From NCBI GenBank assembly GCA_031273305.1, contig JAISSC010000088.1, positions 1 through 7,178 on the forward strand: DNA of 7,178 nucleotides. The letters are read 5' to 3'. The translations under genes were made by a program, and so were the position numbers. Numbering within the stretch: the stretch's first letter is position 1; each line of letters starts with the position of its first letter. The notes under the pieces were generated by a model, which was not told the DNA's origin, made no database searches, and saw nothing but the letters and a program-made list of their open reading frames with translations. This DNA is from Flavobacteriaceae bacterium. GTDB taxonomy: Bacteria > Bacteroidota > Bacteroidia > Flavobacteriales > Weeksellaceae. This document shows, piece by piece, positions 1-6,904 of this stretch.

Positions 1-14
1 TATAAGAAAATACT

Positions 15-115
15 GGTAAGGACGGCATACTTCACTGCGTTCCATTAGCAAAGATGCCGCATTTTATACCTGATAAAGACGTCTAAGTTGGGCGTCTCTA
101 CTACCGAACTCAGGT
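15..115. repeat. Nested inverted repeats downstream of the helicase gene
   Basis: Three imperfect stems are visible. CGGCAT (23-28) pairs with ATGCCG (54-59), with GGTA/TACC (15-18/67-70) outside it. AGACGTCT (77-84) pairs with GGGCGTCT (90-97) using two G-T wobbles around the loop AAGTT. ACCTGA (68-73) pairs with TCAGGT (110-115) around that hairpin. The outer arms share bases 68-70, so the two larger folds exclude each other. On the minus strand the central hairpin is followed by only a short T run (TTTAT), so it is a poor terminator for the helicase gene. The arm GTAGAGACGCCC (minus strand) looks like half of a dispersed palindrome, but this is a guess. No strong terminator and no convincing gene are seen in 1-166. 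Confidence 0.35.
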
Positions 116-166
116 TAAACACTAAAAATGCAGTAAAATTAAATTGGAATTTCATCTTTGGCGGGA

Positions 167-3100
167 TTAAATCTCCAGAATTTCTATTTTATCTTGTAAC
201 ATATAAATCACTAATTTCTCTTTTATCTTTTTCCCTAAAGATTGCAATACTTGCGCATATTCTTCTACCTGTTTTTTATGACTTGGGATGTTTTTACCTG
301 TTTTAAAATCAATAATGGTAAACATATTTTCCGTTTCCACGAGCCTATCGGGGCGATAGAACCGACCCTCAAAAAGGATTTCCTGTTCTGTGTATACTTT
401 TGCTTCTTTTGAAAAATAGTTTTTTAATCGGGGATGAACCAAAATAGCCTGAACTAACTTTCGGATTTCTTCTTCCTGTCCTGTGTCTATTAATCCGGAT
501 AAGATAAATCTCTTTATAATTAAAGGTAATTCTTCTCCTGTGGTAATTTCCGCTAAAACTGCATGAACGATATTTCCATGTTGAATTTCCTTATTTTCTT
601 CTGAATAAAATTTATGAATCTCCGTACTTACCCGTATTTTTTGATTCCACCTTTCGGAACTCCATTGTATCTCATCTTCCTGCACTGATTCTTCCTGCTT
701 CTTCCCCTGTACTTTTCTACGGTCGGCTTCCGGATACAGCTCTATGGTTCCTTCCGTAGAATACGACTCGCTTTGGAGAAATTTTTCCAAATGTCCCGAA
801 TCTGCTTTCTCCTTCCGTTCTTCTATCAAAAACAATTGCTGGGAAGCTCTTGTCGTTGCTACATATTGTACACAAAGGTTATCTATCTTAATTTCAAACT
901 CCCGAATATCAACTACTTCTTTAATACTTTCATCGACCTCTGCCAATCCTGCTTTTGAAGAAGTATAATATTGTTCAAAGCCGTTATACAACTCTTTTTC
1001 TAAAGGAAACCAATATTCTTCGCCTTTATGGGAACTCGCTGCAATAATCGGATAAATTACCACAGGAAATTCCAAGCCTTTAGATTTGTGAATTGTCATT
1101 ATCCGGATAGCATTCATGTTATCCGGGAATTTTATGGATAATTTAGGGCTTTTCAATTCCCAGTTCTCTAAAAATTCATTTAGATTAAGCGTTCCGCCTC
1201 TTTCCAATTGCAGGATCATATCCAGTAATGCAGAGATATACAGGTCTTCTTCTTTTCCGAATTTTAGAGAACTGATAAATTCTTCTGCAAAATCAAAAAA
1301 GCTCAAGTTTTTAGCCTGCTGATGTCGGAGTTCTAAATTTAGCTCCTTTTTGAGGTATGTAAGAACTTCGGTAAAGGTTAAATCTTTTATCTTAAACATC
1401 TCGGCTGTGAAATCTTCTAATTGTATCTTACCTAAGCTCCAAAGCTGATACAACATGCGGACTAACTGCTCTTTATCCTGAGGATTTGCAATCCAGCGTA
1501 AGGCGGAGATAATAGTTTGAACTGCAGGAGAGGAAGAAATCAACAGGGCTTCTTCCGTCAGGATAGGAAAGCCTCTTTCCACTACCTTATCTACAATAGG
1601 AAAACTATGTTTTTTATTCCTGACCAGAATTGCTATATCCTTGAAAGAAAATCCGTTACTCAGGGCTTCTTCTATAATATCCAAAGCCTTTTGTGCTAAA
1701 TAATTCTCCTGTTCATCCGGTGGAGGAACAAAAGAAACCTGCACCCTTCCTCCTTCCTTAAGTCGGGAAAACTGTCGGGATTTTACCCCAAACAGTTCGT
1801 GATATTCGGGATTCTCCAATTCCGTATCAGCCAGAAACTGATATAATTTATTATTGAAATCTACGATATTGGGTAAGCTCCTGTAATTATCCTGAAGGGT
1901 TACTACTTCTATATTTTTGGCTTTTGCGGAGGAGATCAAATCAATTAAAATTTCAGGTTTTCCGGAACGGAACCGATAAATAGCCTGCTTCGGGTCTCCT
2001 ACTAAGGTAATGGATGCCCCATCGGATACTTTTGCATTTTCCAGCAAGGGCAAAAAATTATTCCATTGTAACTGGGAGGTATCCTGAAATTCATCAATAA
2101 AATAATGATTATACTTTCCTCCCAATTTCTCATAGATAAAAGCTACGGGTTCTTCTTTGAGGTGATTGCTGATGATCGGGTTTACATCGGAAAGAAAAAC
2201 AACATCGTGCTCTGATTTTTTACCATCTAAAAAACGTGCAATTTCCGATTGCAACTCAATGGTTATAAGATTTTTAAATACGGAATCGTCGATTTTTATC
2301 TGGTTAATTGCCTGTTTTATCCTATAAAACGCCTGTATCAGTTGCGGAGCAATGAAACGAATATCTTCTTCTTTGGGGGAATTGGCTTTTGCATATTTTT
2401 CTTTTTCACAAAAATCCCGATAATAGGAAGATGTAAATGTAACTCCTTTATAATTTGAATCTATTTGCTCTTTATCTATAATTTTGTAAAACACGCCTCC
2501 TAATCCCCTTACTCCCTGAAAAAAGTCAGAAACCTCCAATCCGTTTTTCTCTATCAGGGAAATGGCTCCTTTTGCCGCCTCCTGTGCTACTTCACTATTG
2601 GCTTTCATGCGTTTTATGATGATCCGGTTCAGTTTTTTGAAATCTTTGAAGTCCTTTTTCGTAATGGATGTTATTTTTTCCAGATGCATTTCCTTCAAAA
2701 AATTTTGGGAAGAGATAAGCAATTCATTCCGAATATCTGTGGAAGACTCGTTTTCAAACTTCCAAAATATATAATTCAGAATCACCTCTGCGAAAGGATT
2801 CTCGGTTCCTAATTCGTTAACAAGCTCATTGATGGATTGTTTTAAATAGTCGGAGGCATCCAGTTCGATGGCAAAGGCATAAGATAATCCTAATTCTTTG
2901 GTAAAGGATTTCATCAACCGGAGGTTGAATTTATCTATGGTACTGACACTTACTAAGGAATAATGATGCAATATATAAGACAAAGCCTGACGTGCACGCC
3001 GACTTACTGTTTTACTATCCGTTTTTATCTCTTGTGCAATTTGCAGTAAAACGGGATTCGACATATAACTTTCGGGGTCAGAAAAATCTTTAAGCCATGA

Positions 3101-3274
3101 GAGTATGCGCGTTTTCATCTCGTTGGCTGCTTTATTGGTAAACGTTACAGCCAGAATGGAACTAATGGATTCGGGATTTTCATTCCCCAACAAAAGGGAA
3201 AGAAAGTTCTTAACCAGTGTGTAGGTCTTTCCTGCTCCGGCAGAAGCATTGTATATAGTGTACTCTGAACCCAT
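167..3274 (-). CDS. addA: RecB/AddA-type UvrD-family helicase-nuclease (double-strand break processing)
   Basis: This 1035-residue protein has a superfamily 1A helicase domain followed by a RecB-type nuclease domain. Visible helicase motifs are Walker A ASAGAGKT (10-17), motif Ia with TFTNKAA (44-50), motif II DEFQD (394-398), motif III GDPKQAIYRFR (426-436), motif IV NYRS (463-466), motif V TIHKSKGLEF (727-736) and motif VI YVATTRA (804-810). The C-terminal nuclease shows H904, D976 in RPDRL, D989 and K991 in IIDFKTG, and QVEEYAQ (1002-1008). The 13-residue spacing between the two aspartates equals that of E. coli RecB as I remember it, so the site looks intact. By family, such enzymes unwind and degrade broken DNA ends for recombination and destroy foreign linear DNA, usually with an AddB partner. 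The ATG lies nine residues before Walker A, so no later start is possible. No Shine-Dalgarno is visible, which is normal for Bacteroidota. It begins 22 bases after the methyltransferase stop, so they are probably co-transcribed. No AddB gene is in the window. RecB is the alternative name. Confidence 0.93.
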   Translation of the reverse strand: MGSEYTIYNASAGAGKTYTLVKNFLSLLLGNENPESISSILAVTFTNKAANEMKTRILSWLKDFSDPESYMSNPVLLQIAQEIKTDSKTVSRRARQALSYILHHYSLVSVSTIDKFNLRLMKSFTKELGLSYAFAIELDASDYLKQSINELVNELGTENPFAEVILNYIFWKFENESSTDIRNELLISSQNFLKEMHLEKITSITKKDFKDFKKLNRIIIKRMKANSEVAQEAAKGAISLIEKNGLEVSDFFQGVRGLGGVFYKIIDKEQIDSNYKGVTFTSSYYRDFCEKEKYAKANSPKEEDIRFIAPQLIQAFYRIKQAINQIKIDDSVFKNLITIELQSEIARFLDGKKSEHDVVFLSDVNPIISNHLKEEPVAFIYEKLGGKYNHYFIDEFQDTSQLQWNNFLPLLENAKVSDGASITLVGDPKQAIYRFRSGKPEILIDLISSAKAKNIEVVTLQDNYRSLPNIVDFNNKLYQFLADTELENPEYHELFGVKSRQFSRLKEGGRVQVSFVPPPDEQENYLAQKALDIIEEALSNGFSFKDIAILVRNKKHSFPIVDKVVERGFPILTEEALLISSSPAVQTIISALRWIANPQDKEQLVRMLYQLWSLGKIQLEDFTAEMFKIKDLTFTEVLTYLKKELNLELRHQQAKNLSFFDFAEEFISSLKFGKEEDLYISALLDMILQLERGGTLNLNEFLENWELKSPKLSIKFPDNMNAIRIMTIHKSKGLEFPVVIYPIIAASSHKGEEYWFPLEKELYNGFEQYYTSSKAGLAEVDESIKEVVDIREFEIKIDNLCVQYVATTRASQQLFLIEERKEKADSGHLEKFLQSESYSTEGTIELYPEADRRKVQGKKQEESVQEDEIQWSSERWNQKIRVSTEIHKFYSEENKEIQHGNIVHAVLAEITTGEELPLIIKRFILSGLIDTGQEEEIRKLVQAILVHPRLKNYFSKEAKVYTEQEILFEGRFYRPDRLVETENMFTIIDFKTGKNIPSHKKQVEEYAQVLQSLGKKIKEKLVIYMLQDKIEILEI

Positions 3275-3296
3275 AAAAAACTCAAAAATTTATTCT

Positions 3297-5753
3297 TTAC
3301 TTCAAAAAACCATATTCATACACTTTCGGCTCAATCTTTTTTGCCAGAACCTTGATTCTATCGCGTAAATCCGCAATCAGTTCCGTGTATCGCTCATCAT
3401 CGCTTCTGGCGTTCATTTTGCCTTTGTCGTTGCGCCCCTGAAAATGTTCGCGTATGTCATACAGCGAAGCATTTACATTGCAATTGGGTTGTGCGTGATA
3501 ATATTTCCATAACTCTTTGCCTGCTGAGAAAACGGCTTGCGCTTCGGCGGAAAATTCCAATTTCTTGCTTTCTTTTACTTCCGGAAACAATGTATTTTCA
3601 ACCGATTGTTTTAACTTTCCGTTGATAAAATCAGTCATAAACCGACTCTCAAATTTACGTTGCGAGCTTACTTCAGCTTCGGTGAAAGGTATCCACTGAT
3701 TTACGCCATATTGCGATTGAATATTATTGTTGAACAGCGTATAGGCAAGGCAATCATTCTGAAATTCCGTGTCGGTTTTCCATCTGTCGTTGGGATAAAG
3801 AAACTGGTCACGGTCGTTGAGCCATGTGGCGGGAATTACTTTACGGACGGCAAGATAAATTGACATTTCTAGCAAATTATTTTTTGTAATTGTTGCTGTT
3901 TTATGTTGTTTTACATCACTTTCGGTCGGTCTAGAAGTTATGTAAACCCCATTTTGGGCTTGAAAATCAACGCCTGGCAATATCAGATGTCCAATTGCAT
4001 CATTTCTTTTATCGTAAAACTCCCGCAACCAACCACTTATAAAATCATTTGTTGCAAACGAATAAAAAGATTTTGTACTTTCTTTCCAATAAATTGTTTT
4101 ATTGTCCCTTTCTAGAATTACATCCATTTCTACTTTTGTAATATCTTGTTTATTTGACATGTCCCAAATCAAAAATCCAATTGGAAAATTTCCCTTTACA
4201 TTATCAAAAGTATTTGCTTTACAAATAAATCCCTTTTTGTATTCAGCTTTAAAATACTGGCGAAATTTTAAAAAATTTTGAGAATTTATAAATTTCAGCT
4301 TACTGAAAGAAGCTAATTTTACATCAGGAATTTCTTTGAAAATTCTTAAAAAAAATTGAGCAAAAAGTTCACGGGTTGCTGTACCTGCTATGCTACTAAA
4401 ATATTTGTGTGTATTCGTTATCGTAGCCACGCCTTCTTTATTTCTGCCTGTTTTTGTTTTTTGTTTAATGTCACCATGTTCCGCATACGGCGGATTGATA
4501 TAAATAATGAGCTTCTTTCGTCTTTCTTCGTTGGAAATAATATTATAGAGTTCGTCTGGCAGTTTTCCACCTTTAGAAACAGGGGTAAAATCGTCATTCA
4601 GAAAATCGAATTGAAAGGCTTGTTCTTTCCAGAGAATTGCGCCATTGTCAATGCGATCGTGCATTACATTTACATCCTGTTTGTCAAGTGTGGAAGCCCA
4701 AATATTGTCTTTATTGATCAGACCAACAAGCAGGTTTCCCGTTCCGGCAGCACAATCCCACACATAATATTCGTCTTGCCAGTCTTCACCGAAAACATCG
4801 GCAATGTATTTTTGCGACAATTCGACCCAAATCTGCGGTGTAAAGAAACTGCCCTTGCGTTCGCGCACATCTTGTGGCACAAGCAGGTCACGACGTTCCA
4901 CGATATAGTCCCAGTATTCTTCGCGCGGCGGACGCTCGTATCTGTTCCAAAAACTATTATGAGCCTTTTGATTATCGTTAAATTCAACATGTGAACTTGT
5001 AAAAAGCCCTGCCTTGTTTTTATGTTTATCTAGTTCGTATTGGTTTTGTCCTAAGATTACAGATAATTTGTCTTTTATTGTTTTATTTTCAAGCGAAAGC
5101 AGGTCAGCAAGATAAAAATCGCCGTCTATAATGCCGTTCTTTTTGGCTAAATCCCAATTGACATCGATAGAAGGCTTAACTGTTTGCAACCATTTGTTAT
5201 AAATAATAATAAAATTGTTTTTGTCGATTTTGATTTTTGTGGTTTCGATTTTGCCAACAATGAAATTTTGTTTGATAAACTGCTGTAAATCCTTTTCATC
5301 ACGTTCAAAGTCAAAAATCATCGTGTCCTTGTCAATGACTTTCTTGAGCTGATTGTATACCTGCTGAAATTCTTTTGTTTCGGTATTGGATGGCGTAACT
5401 TTCCAGTTGAAATCATTTTGATAAAAGATATTTTGAATTTCGGAATAAGGCACAAATGCAATCTTTTCTCCATCGAAACAGCCCAGAAACGGCGGAGGCA
5501 TGACTTTGTCGAATGTACGCGCTTTGCCGATGGTCAAAACAAGCTGCGTAAACATGGCATAAACATCGTGGTTGCCTGTTTTTGCCTCTGCCCAAAGCAG
5601 GTATTCATCGCCGAAATCAATACTGCCCGCAGAACGTTTGAGTTTTACCGCAAAATCAATGAAACCGATAATCTTATCGCAGTCGAATCTGTCAAAAAAA
5701 TCAGTTGCTACACTGTTTTTTATTTCTTCCTCACGGACGTTTTTGTACTTCAC
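3297..5753 (-). CDS. N6-adenine DNA methyltransferase, probable type IIG restriction-modification enzyme
   Basis: This 818-residue protein carries the motifs of a gamma-class adenine methyltransferase: motif X KGSFFTP (300-306), the AdoMet-binding motif I WDCAAGTGN (332-340) and catalytic motif IV NPPY (420-423). The first 115 residues contain D33 and E56-A-K58 in the segment LLWAEAKTG, with Q70 after it. This fits a PD-(D/E)XK nuclease core, as in type IIG enzymes that cut and methylate with one chain. Residues about 540-700 are the likely target-recognition part, followed by a C-terminal helical region. The nuclease assignment is inference; the methylase is clear. The start is GTG at 5753: an in-frame TGA lies ten codons upstream and no earlier start is usable. 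It starts 10 bases after the stop of a decayed regulator gene and ends 22 bases before the helicase. Base composition varies strongly along the gene, from about 25-27% G+C to nearly 50%. A solitary methylase whose N-terminus only helps bind DNA is the alternative. Confidence 0.85.
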   Translation of the reverse strand: MKYKNVREEEIKNSVATDFFDRFDCDKIIGFIDFAVKLKRSAGSIDFGDEYLLWAEAKTGNHDVYAMFTQLVLTIGKARTFDKVMPPPFLGCFDGEKIAFVPYSEIQNIFYQNDFNWKVTPSNTETKEFQQVYNQLKKVIDKDTMIFDFERDEKDLQQFIKQNFIVGKIETTKIKIDKNNFIIIYNKWLQTVKPSIDVNWDLAKKNGIIDGDFYLADLLSLENKTIKDKLSVILGQNQYELDKHKNKAGLFTSSHVEFNDNQKAHNSFWNRYERPPREEYWDYIVERRDLLVPQDVRERKGSFFTPQIWVELSQKYIADVFGEDWQDEYYVWDCAAGTGNLLVGLINKDNIWASTLDKQDVNVMHDRIDNGAILWKEQAFQFDFLNDDFTPVSKGGKLPDELYNIISNEERRKKLIIYINPPYAEHGDIKQKTKTGRNKEGVATITNTHKYFSSIAGTATRELFAQFFLRIFKEIPDVKLASFSKLKFINSQNFLKFRQYFKAEYKKGFICKANTFDNVKGNFPIGFLIWDMSNKQDITKVEMDVILERDNKTIYWKESTKSFYSFATNDFISGWLREFYDKRNDAIGHLILPGVDFQAQNGVYITSRPTESDVKQHKTATITKNNLLEMSIYLAVRKVIPATWLNDRDQFLYPNDRWKTDTEFQNDCLAYTLFNNNIQSQYGVNQWIPFTEAEVSSQRKFESRFMTDFINGKLKQSVENTLFPEVKESKKLEFSAEAQAVFSAGKELWKYYHAQPNCNVNASLYDIREHFQGRNDKGKMNARSDDERYTELIADLRDRIKVLAKKIEPKVYEYGFLK

Positions 5754-5758
5754 CTGAT

Positions 5759-5787
5759 CAAATTTATATTTTCTTCCTACCCGTCAA
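5759..5787 (-). promoter_or_regulatory. Possible second Bacteroidota promoter just before the methyltransferase
   Basis: On the minus strand TTG (5787-5785) and TAAATTTG (5766-5759) are 18 bases apart and fit the Bacteroidota TTTG / TAnnTTTG pattern. The -7 box overlaps the stop of the decayed regulator and ends only 5 bases before the GTG, so an mRNA from it would be almost leaderless. In such AT-rich DNA this may be chance, and I trust it less than the promoter at 5956-5983. Confidence 0.3.
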
Positions 5788-5922
5788 TAAATCATCTTTC
5801 ACACTCGGCGGATTCCGGTTACAAGCGTGTACATTGATTATACTGAAACTTTTACCTGATTTTTTATCTAACCAAGTCTGTTTAATTCCCTTTTAATCAA
5901 GCACTTTCTTTATTCTATTCAA
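5764..5922 (-). pseudogene. Decayed XRE-family helix-turn-helix controller of the restriction cassette
   Basis: Reading from 5922 in one frame gives a first codon TTG, then NRIKKVLD, a TAA stop (5895-5893), then KGIKQTWLDKKSGKSFSIIN, VHACNRNPPS, VKDDLLTGRKKI and a final TAA. The order NRIK, GIKQTWL, GKSFSIIN, NR.PS and DLL...K matches the small (about 65-70 residue) Cro/CI-type regulators common in Bacteroidota, often placed before restriction genes. Signs of decay are TTG for ATG, the stop at codon 10, D for the usual A after TWL, S for L before GKS, and H for the usual Y after the recognition helix. About 14-16 codons of the last helices also seem to be missing between PS and VKDDLL, without loss of frame. 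It ends 10 bases before the methyltransferase GTG and starts about 28 bases after the predicted transcription start. An intact gene would have controlled expression of the cassette. No start codon follows the internal stop, so a functional protein is unlikely unless the stop is a sequencing error. Confidence 0.75.
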
Positions 5923-5955
5923 TTACATAACCGAATTTTTATTGAAATATCCGTA

Positions 5956-5983
5956 CAAATATAGTGAGAATTTTGTTCAACAA
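5956..5983 (-). promoter_or_regulatory. Bacteroidota-type promoter for the controller-methyltransferase(-helicase) operon
   Basis: On the minus strand TTG (5983-5981) lies 17 bases before TATATTTG (5963-5956), which matches the Bacteroidota -33/-7 consensus TTTG / TAnnTTTG and is followed by TA. Transcription should start near 5949, about 28 bases before the decayed controller and roughly 195 bases before the methyltransferase GTG. The promoter begins only 16 bases after the kinase stop. Since the controller is broken, the methyltransferase now has a long untranslated leader. No clear terminator for the kinase is seen between the kinase stop and this promoter, so read-through is possible. Confidence 0.65.
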
Positions 5984-5999
5984 TAAATCTTTACAGCCT

Positions 6000-6857
6000 C
6001 TAAAGTTTATATTTATAGACATAATCAATCAGACCGTCGATAGGGCGTCGCAGGGCGATTCCCAGTTTTAAGCCGTTCTCTGATAGTTTTTTCTCCAGTT
6101 CATCTTTTAAATAAAAGCCGATGGAACCGTTAAAGTTGATAGGAACTTCCCTGCAATTTTCATACTGCTTAATATAATAATCAATAAAAGCCTGCATTTG
6201 CTTCTGAATTATTTTTTGGATAAACTCATGATCCTTATTCTGGATGATGAATTTGGCAAAAGTCGCAAGGTAGGCATTAGGATTAGGCTTTTTATATAAG
6301 TTCATTTTTATCTCATCAGCCTCTAAATTATACTCCGTTTCTAATTTTTCAGACAGTTCCTTAGGGAGACTTCTGAAATAATAAGCCCGAATCAGGTCTG
6401 CGCCTAATTTGTTTCCGCTACAGTCATCCATCAATAAGTATCCTAAAGACAATACCTTTTGGTGCAAGGTTTCACCATCGTAATAACTACAATTTGAGCC
6501 TGTTCCCAAAATACAGACAATAGCCTGCGTTCCGGGAGGAGTTGTGGCATATACCGCTCCGTAAGTGTCTTCTTCGGCAATTATCTCTACGGCATTTAAA
6601 AAAAATTCTTTTAAGGCAGAATGGGCAATGGCTTTCATTGCATCAGTTCCGCATCCTGCACCATAAAAAAATACTTTGGTTACTTTATCTCTATTTTGGA
6701 CAATGTCAAAACGCTCGCCCAGTCTTTTTATCATCTCTTCTTTACCGATGGCTTCAGGACTTAATCCTTTGGTTTGAGAAGAGAATAAACGCTTTCCATT
6801 TTCATCAATGGCAATCCAGTCTGCTTTAGTGGCTCCGGAATCAGCTAATAAAATCAT
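6000..6857 (-). CDS. BadF/BadG/BcrA/BcrD-family ATPase, probable N-acetylglucosamine kinase
   Basis: This 285-residue protein belongs to the ASKHA sugar-kinase fold. Phosphate-1 motif DSGATKADW (6-14) is at the very N-terminus, EEDTYGAVYA (95-104) carries the likely catalytic base D97, phosphate-2 motif LGTGSN (117-122) follows, then MDDCSGNKLG (143-152) and an adenosine-type motif NGSIGFYLKDEL (243-254). By family it would phosphorylate N-acetylglucosamine with ATP in the cytosol, feeding amino-sugar use and cell-wall recycling. Length and motif order are normal. The DDCSG segment departs from the more usual DE(G/A)SG, a mild oddity. No zinc-binding ROK motif is seen, so it is not of the E. 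coli NagK type. The ATG is placed directly before the phosphate-1 strand and a good -7 box lies 39 bases upstream. Related BadF-family sugar or amino-sugar kinases are the alternative. No other amino-sugar gene is in the window to support the substrate. Confidence 0.87.
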   Translation of the reverse strand: MILLADSGATKADWIAIDENGKRLFSSQTKGLSPEAIGKEEMIKRLGERFDIVQNRDKVTKVFFYGAGCGTDAMKAIAHSALKEFFLNAVEIIAEEDTYGAVYATTPPGTQAIVCILGTGSNCSYYDGETLHQKVLSLGYLLMDDCSGNKLGADLIRAYYFRSLPKELSEKLETEYNLEADEIKMNLYKKPNPNAYLATFAKFIIQNKDHEFIQKIIQKQMQAFIDYYIKQYENCREVPINFNGSIGFYLKDELEKKLSENGLKLGIALRRPIDGLIDYVYKYKL

Positions 6858-6896
6858 ATAATTAAGGTTTTAGTTAAATTACTTTTTTTATATGTA

Positions 6897-6904
6897 CAAA
6901 GATA
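6897..6904 (-). promoter_or_regulatory. -7 box of the kinase promoter
   Basis: TATCTTTG on the minus strand matches TAnnTTTG exactly and is followed by TA, as in many Bacteroidota promoters. It predicts a start near 6890 and a leader of about 33 bases to the kinase ATG. I find no TTG 17-20 bases upstream, so the -33 part is weak or replaced by an activator site. Confidence 0.55.

Noticed and set aside
6..86. Plus-strand open stretch ending in a TAA at 84-86 with protein-like composition (GKDGILH, KMPHFIPDKDV)
   Set aside because: An in-frame stop at 3-5 and no start codon before 54 leave only 26 codons. It is not supportable as a gene or as the tail of one without the left flank.
45..155. 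36-codon minus-strand reading frame beginning 11 bases after the helicase stop
   Set aside because: It crosses the inverted repeats, has no recognisable motif and could easily occur by chance.
4356..4994. Long plus-strand reading frame of 212 codons opposite the methyltransferase gene
   Set aside because: It is antisense to clear methylase motifs, its product is rich in Cys and Phe without any domain, and it has no promoter. It is a shadow of the real gene.
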